Shown in pieces: positions 10,735 to 20,297 of a stretch of 64,000 nt of DNA. A program made the position numbers and the translations under genes. The notes beneath the pieces are model-generated. The model did not search any database, was not told the DNA's origin, and saw only the letters and a list, made by a program, of their open reading frames with translations. How positions within the stretch are numbered: the first letter of the stretch is position 1; every line of letters begins with the position of its first letter. This DNA comes from Flectonema sp. DT1601. Taxonomy: Eukaryota; Euglenozoa; Diplonemea; Diplonemida; Diplonemidae. The stretch is taken from the NCBI GenBank assembly GCA_964019425.1, contig OZ025795.1:248001-312000 (forward strand). Reading direction: 5' to 3'.

Positions 10735-11424
10735 CTTTTTTTCGGATCTGGGAAAGCAAAGGCAGTATCACCACAACGGATTTTTCGTAAGGGAAAAAAG
10801 GTGGTGGGAAGGGAATTGATATTCGCTATAGGGAAATTAATTGTTGCATGATTTGCACAACATCTGTCCACAAAAGCGCTTCGTGTTTCACAATAAAAAA
10901 GAGCGTGTTGTTTCTTGTAAGGTGTTCTTTGAAAAAGGTTTCATCTTGTTTTTTACAACATTGCTTCTGAGCAACATCGGATTTAAAAAAAATATAAAAA
11001 AAATTAAAAATAAAAAAAACGAAATGCAATGAAACGTACACGTTCAAGCACGTCATAAAATAAAACAAACCGATCTCTTTACAAAAATACAATTCATAGA
11101 GAATAAGAAATTGTCCCTGACAAAGTCCAGTTAGAAGATGTGAACATGCAGTTAGTCTTTTCAATGATTGACGAGATGGTCATCAACAAACTGGAATATA
11201 ATCAAATGGAAAACCCTCTCTTTTATGTTCCATGTTCTCTCTTTTTGCTGCTTCTCAGTGATAGTTTGTTAGCCTGCAAAAAAAAAAAGCTACAAAAAAA
11301 AGAATAAATTTTTTTTTGAGAAAAAAGTTAAAAAAAATTAAAAAAATTAAAAAAAATAACCGTCCCGTAGCGTATCCAGGCAATTAAACCGCAAAGCTGA
11401 ACGGGGTATGGGAAAAGCAGACGA
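10474..11424. other. A/T-homopolymer spacer
   Basis: Between the VWA8 start and the end of the next gene. Holds a 30-base T run near 10709-10732 and A-rich tracts at 10985-11020 and 11320-11360. Overlapping Lys/Phe-rich frames on both strands are homopolymer artefacts. Nothing else seen. Confidence 0.5.
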
Positions 11425-13089
11425 CTATAGTAAATCAAGGTCATCATCGAGGTTAACTGGAGCAGCAGGCTTAGAAGCTGGCATGTCTAAGTCGTCAAGG
11501 TCGAGATTCAGGTCATCGGCACCAGACTTGTCAACAGGCGCAGCTACTGGACCATCGAGGTCCAGATCGAGGTCTAAGTCCCCACCACTATCACCAATTG
11601 TAATATCAGCCGATGTGTCAACATGAACCTTTCTTACTGGCTTGTTATTAACATCGTACACGAATGCTCCAATAGCAGGTGGTGCTTGAGGTTTAGTTGG
11701 TAGAAAAGGAAGTGTTTTAGGATCTTTCCCCGACTGTAAATCCCGAATACGAGGCATGCATCCATCTTGAATGAAATCCCACAGATCTTTTGATCGTGCG
11801 TTGACTTCATCAGCTACGTCTGTTTATTTATTTTATTTTATTTATTTTTTAAATTACTATTATCATCCCTTAAATATATACAGATAACATACTCTCAAAG
11901 TGGATGGCTCTCGACTGATTTTCATCCAATTTTAATTCCAATTGACTTAATTTCTGTTCGAGTATTTGAATTCGTTGTAAGTGTTCAGCCCCTCCTGTGT
12001 ATGATTTCGGCTGGTTTACTTCATCTTCAAGAGATTTAATCCTCTCTAAGTGTTTGTCTACTATTCGTTGATGTGAACGGTTTCGTAGGTCAAATTCCCT
12101 GTTGGTGTTATTGTTGTTTTTTTCTGTTTCTCTTTATTCCGCTTTTTCTCTCGAATAAGATTATACATACGCTGCTTGTTTTTTTATAAATTTCGTGTCA
12201 AAGTCAGCACGTAGGTCCTGAACCATGTCTTCTCTGCTCGCTTGCTCATTTGCAAGCTGTTTTTTTAATGCTTCGTTTTCAGTTTTTAGATCCGCTATGT
12301 TTGACGGTACTACATTCTTGTCGGTTAGTTTTTTGTTTTCTTCTTCAAGTTGACGGATTTTTGCGCTGAGTGCCACTACAGTAGTTGAAGTTGAATCTGG
12401 CATCATTGCTTGAAGTGGAACTGAAGATGGAGTTCCCACTTTAATTACTTCATCATCATCATCGTCTTCAGCGTTTTCTTCAGTCTTCTCTTTGTCTCTT
12501 CTTGTTTGCTCGATGTAGTCTTTTGTTTCTACGTATCCATCAGGTGCTACGTAGTTTGCCTTTTCACTAATGATCTCTCCCTCTGGAAGTTCTGAGACTG
12601 GTATTGTGTGCTCTAAATGTTTTGCTATGGCGAGGATGGTCTGGTGTTTATTTATTTATTTTATTTTTTTTTGAGACTAGTCAACGCTTTCTTGATACCT
12701 AAAGTAAAATAGCATACTTGTAACAATCGGTCGTTTTCATTACCTTCTGGGCCGTTTGCCTTTTCAGGAGTGAGTGCGAGTAAGAGGTCTTTTTCAGTAG
12801 GAATCTTCAACAATAGAAAAAGTTCCTCTGTTTTTGATGAAATCAGCCCTCGTCTTACTTCGACGAATTGAGTTTGCACTTCGACTATTTTTTTTATATC
12901 CACAAGTCTGAGTACTGCTGATTTCTTGTCGCAGACGTACAACTTGTCCTTGGTGACGCACACCGCACGTTTTAGTTCTTTTCCTCCTTCTATCACCTCA
13001 GTCAGAAGTCTCGCAAAATAAACAGCCTTAGCACACCATGACAGTGCTGGAGGGCAATCATAATATTCCAGTGGAGGGGGACTACTCAT
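11425..13089 (-). CDS. Unrecognised 480-residue protein: globular (PH-like?) N-terminus, coiled coil, acidic DLD-repeat tail
   Basis: I do not recognise this family. The hand-built model has four exons: 13089-12718, 12640-12171, 12098-11893 and 11819-11425. Every intron starts GTATG and ends CAG, and the lengths sum to 481 codons. Residues 1-124 form a compact alternating-hydrophobic domain (MSSPPPLEYYDCPP start, KRAVCVTKDKLYVCD, LVDIKKIVEVQTQ) that reads like a PH-type lipid or protein-binding fold; this is inference. An acidic linker (EDDDDDE) leads into a coiled coil with heptads such as KIRQLEEENKKL. The tail carries repeated DLDLDLD and DLNLDLDDLD motifs. The layout suggests a cytoskeletal or membrane adaptor. 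A CACCAG acceptor-like site lies 13 bases before the ATG, and a 158-bp element upstream recurs at 53.2 kb. Confidence 0.7.
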
Positions 13090-13177
13090 GTTTTTAGTAT
13101 CGCTGGTGAAAAATAAGAAACTGACAAGGCAACATAAAAGAACAACATAAAAGAACTGCAAAAGAAGGAAACAAAAT

Positions 13178-13335
13178 TTATTACGCAAAAGTTTTCTAAA
13201 GCAAGAACAAGATCTCCCTTGTTTAGCAAATTGGGTTCTCTCCCAAACAGACAAAAGCGTCGGCGTGAAATAATACAAGAAAACCCTTAGTAGGTTTGAA
13301 ACTCTTCACTCGATAAATTAACAAGAGGGGTGATA
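13178..13335 (-). repeat. Dispersed element, copy 1 (partner at 53214-53378)
   Basis: About 158 bp upstream of the 480-residue gene. It matches 53214-53378 at roughly four of five bases with several small indels. Shared islands include TTATTACGCAAA, AAGATCTCCCTTGT and AAATAATACAA. Both copies lie 90-295 bases upstream of an ATG in the same orientation. It could be a promoter, a shared 5' leader or a degenerate repeat. It contains no intact open frame common to both copies. Confidence 0.65.
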
Positions 13336-13657
13336 GGTTCACTGTGCGTGTTAGACATTTTGCGATCTCTTTACATGCAACCACCTCACTTGGATTGTAA
13401 AATGATATGTTGTGCATCTGTGTAGTTATGAAAGGAAAAGTAATAACTCCACAGGCTGCAAAGTCAGAGTCTCCAAACGCCAGAATACCTCATTGTGATA
13501 CTTCGTACTAATTTATTCTACCTAACGTTTTCTAAATACTCCAACAATAAAAACCAACACCTCAAATTCATATTCTACTCCGTGTGATAATCTGGAACTC
13601 GTCAACGGAAGAGGATTACCAGCATAAGTCAACTCAAATATATTTGCCGCTTTGAAA

Positions 13658-13838
13658 AAAACCTGTTTTGAGAAAGAAGGCGTGACAAAAAAGCAATTAC
13701 ATCACACAAGACTGTTTCTTTTTTGTACAGAACATCGCTCGATGCAATGCGGGCGGGAACACCGTAAACGTGCGTAACCAGCAGCGTACGGCGCCCGAGA
13801 AGGAAGGGAAAGGAAGGAAGAGTGTGTTATCTGAAAAA
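13658..13838. repeat. Left 181-bp direct repeat of the G+C-rich cassette
   Basis: Identical to 15572-15752 at 179 of 181 positions with no indel, in the same orientation (both begin AAAACCTGTTTTGAG and end TTATCTGAAAAA). The body is G+C-rich compared with its flanks. Neither end shows a TG...CA retroelement terminus. Confidence 0.9.
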
Positions 13839-14726
13839 GGCGAGAGGAAAACGATTTTTCAAAAAAAAAAGAACTTGGTAAAAACGGTCGGTCCCAGAGG
13901 CGCGGCTCCAGCTTGAACAGCCGCAAAAAAAGGAACAACAATAACAACGCCTTGGCAAGAAAACGATTTTCTGATTATCTGATTTTTTTTTTTTTTTTTT
14001 GTATAAGAACGGCTTCCGTCCCACAATAAGAGAAGACACCGCCACCCTTCAGTTCGAAAGAATGTCAAAAATTGAGGTGAGGCGTTGCTTTTTTCCCTTT
14101 GGTTCGCTTCACTTCTTCTTTTGTTTTCCAGCTGCCGTGTGGAAAAAAAGCAAACCCGGAGCCTACCGCGAACAACACACAAATAATGAGATATACGTAT
14201 ATCATAAAAAGATGAAATGAAAAGGCCTTGCGCCGCCAAGCCCGTCGCCTTCCAATCCGCCACAACCGAAAACATGCAACAAACGTTCCCCTCTCCCCTG
14301 CTGGGGGCCACGCATAGCCAACACCAGGAAGAGAAGAAGGAGAACCACGAGAACCGATCGGGGGGAAAGGAAAAAGAAACGCAAAACCTAGCAGATCCTC
14401 ACCTCCGAACGGGGCCGAAATTGCCGACAAGAAAAAGGACGGAACGGGTTTCAGTTCGCTTTTTCTCGGAGAGAACAAAAGAACGGCCCCCAGCTGTGGG
14501 GAAAACTAACGAGTTGAACTCGGAAAATAAACAACAAAAAAAGTCCTTGTTGGCGCGCGCGCACATGACAGGCAACGAAAAGAAGGAAAAGGCTTTGTCG
14601 TCGCGATGCCAGCCAAAAGAAAAAAGAAGCAGAAAGAAGAAGATGAAGAAGAAGCGGAAGCAGAAGCAGAAGCGGAAGCGGGTGCCGGAACCCGTTGTTC
14701 GCCCCCCCGCCGCGCGTGTCCCATCC
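13839..14726. other. G+C-rich non-coding part of the cassette
   Basis: Between the left direct repeat and the stop codon of the secreted-protein gene. It contains purine-rich simple sequence (GAAGAAGCGGAAGCAGAAGC near 14640-14675) and a T run at 13983-14001. Overlapping frames occur on both strands because stop codons are rare in G+C-rich DNA; none has a recognisable domain. Confidence 0.4.
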
Positions 14727-15527
14727 CTACTGAAAGGCCGCCTCCGTCAGAGCACAGTTGGTGCATCCCCTGCCGCCGCCTCCGCCTTCCTGACCACAGT
14801 ACGGAGGAATGCAAGGTCCCTGAAGCATCCTCGGGCACCAGTCGTCAACACACTCTCCCTTGATGACCTTGCACTGGTCGTATCCCGAGGTCTCGCACTT
14901 GGCAAGCGAGAAACCCGAGCAGTCCACGCCCCTGCTGTTCAGCGACGCGAACATCAGCCTCACGTTCGAACCCATGTCGACTCTCTCGAGGTGGTTCCGC
15001 GGAACCTGCTTCCTGAACGACATGAACTTGTGCTTGTCCTCCCCCGCGTCGCTGATGAACTTCGGCCCGCACGGCGAAGGAGTCCAACCCTCGGACAACA
15101 GGTAGTCCTTGAATTCCACGTTCAGCCCCCCGCCCAAGCATCCCGCGCACTTGTAGACGTTGATGTAGATGTCACACTTCTTCACCGACGGGTGGTCCGC
15201 GCACCAGAACCTCATGAACGAACCCGCCGCGATGTTCCATGGCGGGATGTAGGCGTCGTTCAGGAGCTGGGCCTCGGGGATGTGGAAGAACCTCGAACCA
15301 GCGGTCGACGGGTCGATCCATCCAGGCATGTAGTTGGCCACCAGCCCTCCCCCGAGAGCGAGCAACGTTCCGCTGCTCACCGTTGCCGCGCTGCTTGTGT
15401 CCGGCGTCCCGAACACGCACCAGCAGACGTCCGTCGGGTACTGGGCCAGGGCCGCCTGCAGGGCAGGCGAGTCTTGGGCTTGGGCAGCTGCGAAGAACGC
15501 CGTGATCAGGGTTGCGATGGCCTTCAT
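14727..15527 (-). CDS. Secreted cysteine-rich protein, unrecognised family (266 aa)
   Basis: The start is the ATG at 15527, directly after an A-rich run. The first 18 residues (MKAIATLITAFFAAAQAQ) are a textbook signal peptide. The mature part has 16 cysteines, an even number, in paired patterns (CWC, CAGC, GECVDDWCP, CTNC), so a disulfide-bonded extracellular protein is likely. A poly-Gly patch lies near the C-terminus. I recognise no family. Codons favour G or C at the third position, unlike every other gene here, which suggests a foreign or recently moved origin. The gene sits inside the 181-bp direct repeats. The long complementary plus-strand frame is its shadow and lacks any domain. Confidence 0.7.
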   Translation of the reverse strand: MKAIATLITAFFAAAQAQDSPALQAALAQYPTDVCWCVFGTPDTSSAATVSSGTLLALGGGLVANYMPGWIDPSTAGSRFFHIPEAQLLNDAYIPPWNIAAGSFMRFWCADHPSVKKCDIYINVYKCAGCLGGGLNVEFKDYLLSEGWTPSPCGPKFISDAGEDKHKFMSFRKQVPRNHLERVDMGSNVRLMFASLNSRGVDCSGFSLAKCETSGYDQCKVIKGECVDDWCPRMLQGPCIPPYCGQEGGGGGRGCTNCALTEAAFQ

Positions 15528-15571
15528 TTTTTTTTTTTTCTTCTTCTTCTTTGCACGAAGGGGCTCAGAGC

Positions 15572-15752
15572 AAAACCTGTTTTGAGAAAGAAGGCGTGAC
15601 AAAAAAGCAATTACATCACACAAGACTGTTTCTTTTTTGTACAGAACATCGTTCGATGCAATGCGGGCGGGAACACCGTAAACGTGCGTAACCAGCAGCG
15701 TACGGCGCCCGAGAAGGAAGGAAAAGGAAGGAAGAGTGTGTTATCTGAAAAA
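15572..15752. repeat. Right 181-bp direct repeat of the G+C-rich cassette
   Basis: Partner of 13658-13838, offset by exactly 1914 bp, two mismatches. It begins 45 bases upstream of the secreted-protein ATG and is the natural place for that gene's promoter. The sequence beyond it returns to A/T-rich. Confidence 0.9.
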
Positions 15753-16499
15753 AGTCGAATTCATCAGAAGTCACTTTCAACTGTTATTCAGAAAGCCGTA
15801 AATCAATTCCACAAATCGAAATCTGTCTTTATGATACACCTGTATAAAGAAAGATGATTAAATTATTTTGTATTCTACCACTGACTGAAAGTAACAATGC
15901 ATACATGACACAAATATATAAAAATGAAACGAGGATGGGATGTGGGAAAGAGAATAATAGGAAACATAATATTTTATATAAGAGAAACAAAAGACGGGGA
16001 TGCAATTGCTACTCTCTTGGTAGTCCATCCGAAGTTATTTTAGTCTTGATACTTGTTTTTGTTTTGTTTTTTTAAATATTTGTTACCCATTTGTTTCTCA
16101 TGAGGGAGGGAGTTTAACGCTTTTTTTTTTTTTTTTCTTTTTTAAATTTTATTTGTTTTTTGTTTATGAAAAAAACAAAAAAAAATCAAAAAAAAAAAAA
16201 AATTAAAATAAAATAAAATAAAATAAAATATAAGAATAACAAAAGAAAAAGTAACTGTTTCTACACAGTCTGCTTAACAAGAACCCCAATGGGGAGAGAG
16301 AGAAATTTCGGTACACAGCAACGGCTGGGGGAGGGAAAATTGGGTTGGAAGGGAAAATAGCAAATATCTTAATAAAAGCTACTCCTCATGAAAAATAACT
16401 GTTTGGGGTCTTATATTCGTCTTCCCAAAGAATCTTACAAAATAAAGTAGTCAAATAGTAAGAAAGAAACTAGTCAAAAGAAAAAAAAAAAAAAAAAAA

Positions 16500-16532
<33 letters not shown>

Positions 16533-17561
16533 GGGAATAGTAATAATGTAGTTCTAATTTTTTTTTTTTTTTTGTTTTTTTTTTTTTTTTTTTGTTGTTT
16601 CCCTAAAAAAAATTAAGACAATAATAATAATAAAAAGTGAAATAAAAAAAAGTATGGGCACTTTAACCACATTTTTTTTTTCTTTTTTGGTTCAGACTTC
16701 GGCTTACCTTGGCATTTGGCATTCTGAATTAATTATTCATTTTTAAGCAGGGGAAAGAGAAAAGTAATAATAACAAAAGAAGAAAAAAAAAAAAAAGTAC
16801 TGGCACAACTAGTGCTGTAAAAAAGAATAATACTGTGGGGAATGGAGGAAGGGGAAAAAAAAAAAAAAAAAAAAAGTGAATAAAATAAATAAATAAATAA
16901 ATGACGAAAATCGAGTACAATAGTTTAAAACCAAAGAGCAGTTCTTATTTTTTTTTTTTTTTTTTTGTTGCCCCTCTGGAGCATGCGCCGCAATCAGCAA
17001 ATCCATAATATGAATTAAAAGTACAGGAAAATAAAACAATTCCGTTAACATGTTTGATTGTGAAACGATCGCCTAATTTTGTTATCTCTTTAAGAATACA
17101 ATATAAATTTTTCTTTTAAATTATTTTTTTCTATTTTTGTTTTTCTACGTTCGTTAAGCGTCCCTACGCAGCACACGATCTGCTTTTTAAGGAAGAAAGC
17201 TGTGCTGATATGTAAGGGGGGTGGTCTGGGTAGTTTTTTTACAACGAATGTGGGGGGATGTACAAGGGGAGGAAGAGTCGAAAAAAACAAAAAGGTTTTT
17301 TTTTTTTTTTTTTTTTTTTTGGGGGGGGGTTCTTGATTCCCGTATCTTGATGGACATTTTTGAGTTTTTTTTTTTTTTTTTCCTCATAAATTGATCGGAG
17401 TTATAAAAGACAGTCCGCTTCTCCAATGATAATGAAAACACAAATCATTTCACCCGCCTAGATAGAAGAGAAAGAGAACAATAATTTACGCAAACGCATT
17501 TTCCCCTCATTTTTCTTTTAGATTAAGAAATATGATTTTTTCTCTCGCTGTTTTCGATTAT

Positions 17562-17594
<33 letters not shown>

Positions 17595-18116
17595 GAAAAA
17601 AAAAGAATATAAATAATTAATCCCCTCAGTCAAGAAGGTTGGCTTTTTGGGTACAATACTTTAAAAAAAAGATACATAGAGAGGCAAAAAAAGAAGAAAA
17701 AAAGAAAGGGAAGAAAAAAAAAACTGTTTAAAATCTGTTCATATATATATTGTTTATTTTTTCCCCTCTTTCCCAATTTCTTCTCGAGCACAACCTAATA
17801 AGAGTAATAAAACACGTTAAGTGACAGCATCATCAAAAAAAAAATATTAAAAACACGTTGAGGATGGGGGACAAAAAATGCTGGTTTTCTTTTTTTTTCT
17901 TTAGCTACAATGAGGGGAAGTGTGAACAAGTCCGTAGCCGAAGGTAAGCAATAAATTTGATTTAAAAGACGTTTAACAGATCACTAATTGCAACTCGGAA
18001 GTGTATGCATTCTGTAGCAATGTTGTTCATGCGTGATCGGTACAAGGGTAAAGGTGACCACAGAGTCAACTGCTGGGTACAAGTTCATAGGTTGCATGCC
18101 TCTTCTGTGTCCCTTT

Positions 18117-18152
<36 letters not shown>

Positions 18153-18600
18153 CCACTTCTCTTTTATACAAGGCAAAAGAAAAGGGAAGGGGAAAAAAAA
18201 AACTTTGGAGAGAAAACAAAAAAAAGAAGAAAAAAAAAATTTCCCAAATACTAAAAGGAAAAAAATAATGTTATAACAACGCCGAAGCAGAGGGAGGAGG
18301 GGTGGGGGGCTGGGAGGAATTTGGGGTTATTCTATGTTATTGGTGCCGAGAAAACGGCAACGAATAATAATCAGCCTTAACCAAGCAGTAATAACTAACT
18401 CATAAGACAATAGGGGAATAGTGGCAATAATAAATTGCAAAATAGTGCGTCGCACGAATACGAAAACAAGTTTGCTCGTTGAAACAAATACCTGTTCAAA
18501 AGTAACTAATAACAAAATCACGAATTCAATGCGAATCCTTGAGCGCTTCTTCACTTAACAAATACCAAACAACCAACATAAAGGCACTGTGCTAACTAGC
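15753..18600. other. 2.8-kb spacer dense in simple sequence
   Basis: Long A and T runs (for example T runs near 16117-16136, 16560-16593, 17299-17320 and 18118-18152), an (AAC)n microsatellite at 16502-16531 and (AAAAT)n near 16203-16230. I find no convincing gene. One stretch near 17900-18085 on the plus strand has exon-like features (see findings) but no family match. The last few hundred bases are presumably the 3' flank of the CCCH gene. Confidence 0.5.
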
Positions 18601-19960
18601 CTAACAGAAAGGAGTTAATGGTGGTGGTTCACTCACTAACATGTCCTGTTGCTGTTGCTGCATTTGTTGCTGCTGTTCTTGTTGTTGCAATCGCTGAGTG
18701 TAATTAGTTCCGGTGGCTTGGCAAATCTGCTGAACTCTCTGAACTGCCTGCATGTTTTGCTCCATAGTTCTCAACTCTGCTGGTCCATGAGCAAATACAC
18801 AGTGAGGCTCATATGGACATGATCCTTGTTCTATAAACTTCTGACAGCTGCGTACTTTGTATTTCAAAGGGTTCACGTTTGGCTTTCCGTCAGCGTACAA
18901 TCTCTTTAAGACGTCAATGTTGGTTTCTCTTGAACGCAAATCAGACAACTGATGAGCAAAAACACAAAGATATCCATATCCACAAACACCAGTTCTGTTC
19001 ATATTGCGACACATCTTTACTTTGTACAGTTCAGGATCGACTCTGTTGATATCTAAGTCATCTTCTCTCATTGTCGAAACCTGCTGGTATGAACTTTGAA
19101 GTTGTTGTGCAGCAAAGCGAGCAGCCATGTTATTACGAGCAACATGCATCTGAACTAGATGTGCAGTCACCATCTTTCTACGAATCTCATCCGATTCATC
19201 TTCAGTAAGTCCCTGCATTGACTGACCAGTCATTGAAAGAGGTGAAGCTGGGTTCGTTGATGCTGACGATGAGACTCCTCCAATAGAACTGTTCAAATTA
19301 GTAATTCCACTCGACAGTTGAAGGTCGTGACTTGTTCTTGCCTGAAGTGGTGGAGGCATACTCTGCAACAATGGAGGAGGTTGTAAATCGATGTTGCTAC
19401 CAACAGTGTTGTTATTCTGAGCAGCTTGCTCTGTAAAAGGCTGTAACACACTAGCCAACCTTGCAGCATTAATCCTTTCCTGATCCTCAGGAGTATCTGG
19501 TGACATAAGAGAATGTGAAACATTCTCAGCAGTAAAAAAGTGTTTCGCTTTTGGCTGCGCAGCAGCACTCATTCCCCACGATTTTGGAGGGTTGATCAGC
19601 GGCGGTGCATCGGTCATGACTGACTGCTGTAATTTGAATAATATTTTTAATTGTACTATTCCGATCTCTAAGAAAACAAAATAATAATAATAACAAAACA
19701 CTCATTCATACCTTGTTCGAAGGGTCCCATTCTTCAGCAGGGGCAGCTGCGCGGAGTTGCGGTGAACTGATGGTGTCATCACTTCTTCTGTTTATAATTT
19801 TAGTTTTAAAAAAATTAAAAAAATCGACTGGCTAAAAAAAAAAAAAAAAAAAATCATACGAGCATGTGGATGATGTAATTAAATCGTCTGTCATCCCCTC
19901 ACTAGAATCAGAAAAGTCAAAATTCAAAATGTCTACAACAGTTTTAGTAATATCGGCCAT
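18601..19960 (-). CDS. Tandem CCCH zinc-finger RNA-binding protein (400 aa)
   Basis: Probable post-transcriptional regulator that binds RNA through two C-x8-C-x5-C-x3-H fingers. Finger 1 (about 264-284) is CRNMNRTGVCGYGYLCVFAH and finger 2 (about 320-340) is CQKFIEQGSCPYEPHCVFAH. Each is led by YKVKM or YKVRS, similar to the lead-in of TTP/TIS11 fingers. The linker between them is about 35 residues, much longer than in TTP, so this is a distinct CCCH subgroup. Three exons by hand: 19960-19860, 19787-19712 and 19626-18601, summing to 401 codons; the first two encode an N-terminus starting MADITKTVVDILNFDF. A Gln-rich tract lies near the C-terminus. A CTTTAG acceptor-like site precedes the ATG by ~50 bases. 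Confidence 0.83.
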
Positions 19961-20297
19961 ATGATTATTTAACGACTGAACAATATGTTCACTGAGTGCG
20001 AGCGAAAGCTAAAGAGGAAAAGCGCTCGAGGATGGGGAGGGACTGCGAAAAAAAGAGAAGAAATTAATTTACACCTTGACAAAAAACTCATAATAAAACA
20101 ATCCTGTTGAGCTATGCCAAACATTGTTTAAAAAAAACTGGAAAAGAAAGAAAGGAAAAAAATTAAATCGTAAATAATACTAATTTCTGGATGCTTATCG
20201 AAACAAGATCAACAAAAAAAAAAACAGCGACACACGTTAATGTCTTTGCTAAAAACAACTGTAGAACAAAATCAGAAATTAATCTGAAAGCTCTTTA
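19961..20297. other. Short spacer between the CCCH and PDZ/thioredoxin genes
   Basis: 5' flank of the CCCH gene and 3' flank of the next gene upstream. A-rich runs only; nothing else seen. Confidence 0.5.

Larger units (their letters stand above)
13658..15752 (-). mobile_element. Possible mobile cassette: secreted-protein gene between 181-bp direct repeats
   Basis: Two nearly identical 181-bp direct repeats enclose 1733 bp that are strikingly G+C-rich in an otherwise A/T-rich window. The only convincing gene inside is the minus-strand cysteine-rich secreted protein at 14727-15527. The right repeat lies immediately upstream of that gene and could supply its promoter, while the left lies ~900 bp downstream. 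I see no reverse transcriptase, integrase, capsid, transposase, primer-binding site or terminal inverted repeat. It could be a non-autonomous repeat-bounded element, a locally duplicated gene, or a recent insertion by recombination. The name is provisional. Confidence 0.4.

Noticed and set aside
14217-15599. Long plus-strand open frame opposite the cysteine-rich secreted protein
   Set aside because: It arises because the DNA is G+C-rich and stops are rare. It has no signal peptide, domain or balanced composition, while the minus-strand frame has a signal peptide and paired cysteines.
13658-15752. The direct-repeat cassette as an LTR-type element
   Set aside because: The repeats lack TG...CA ends, and there is no primer-binding site, polypurine tract or any retroelement gene inside.
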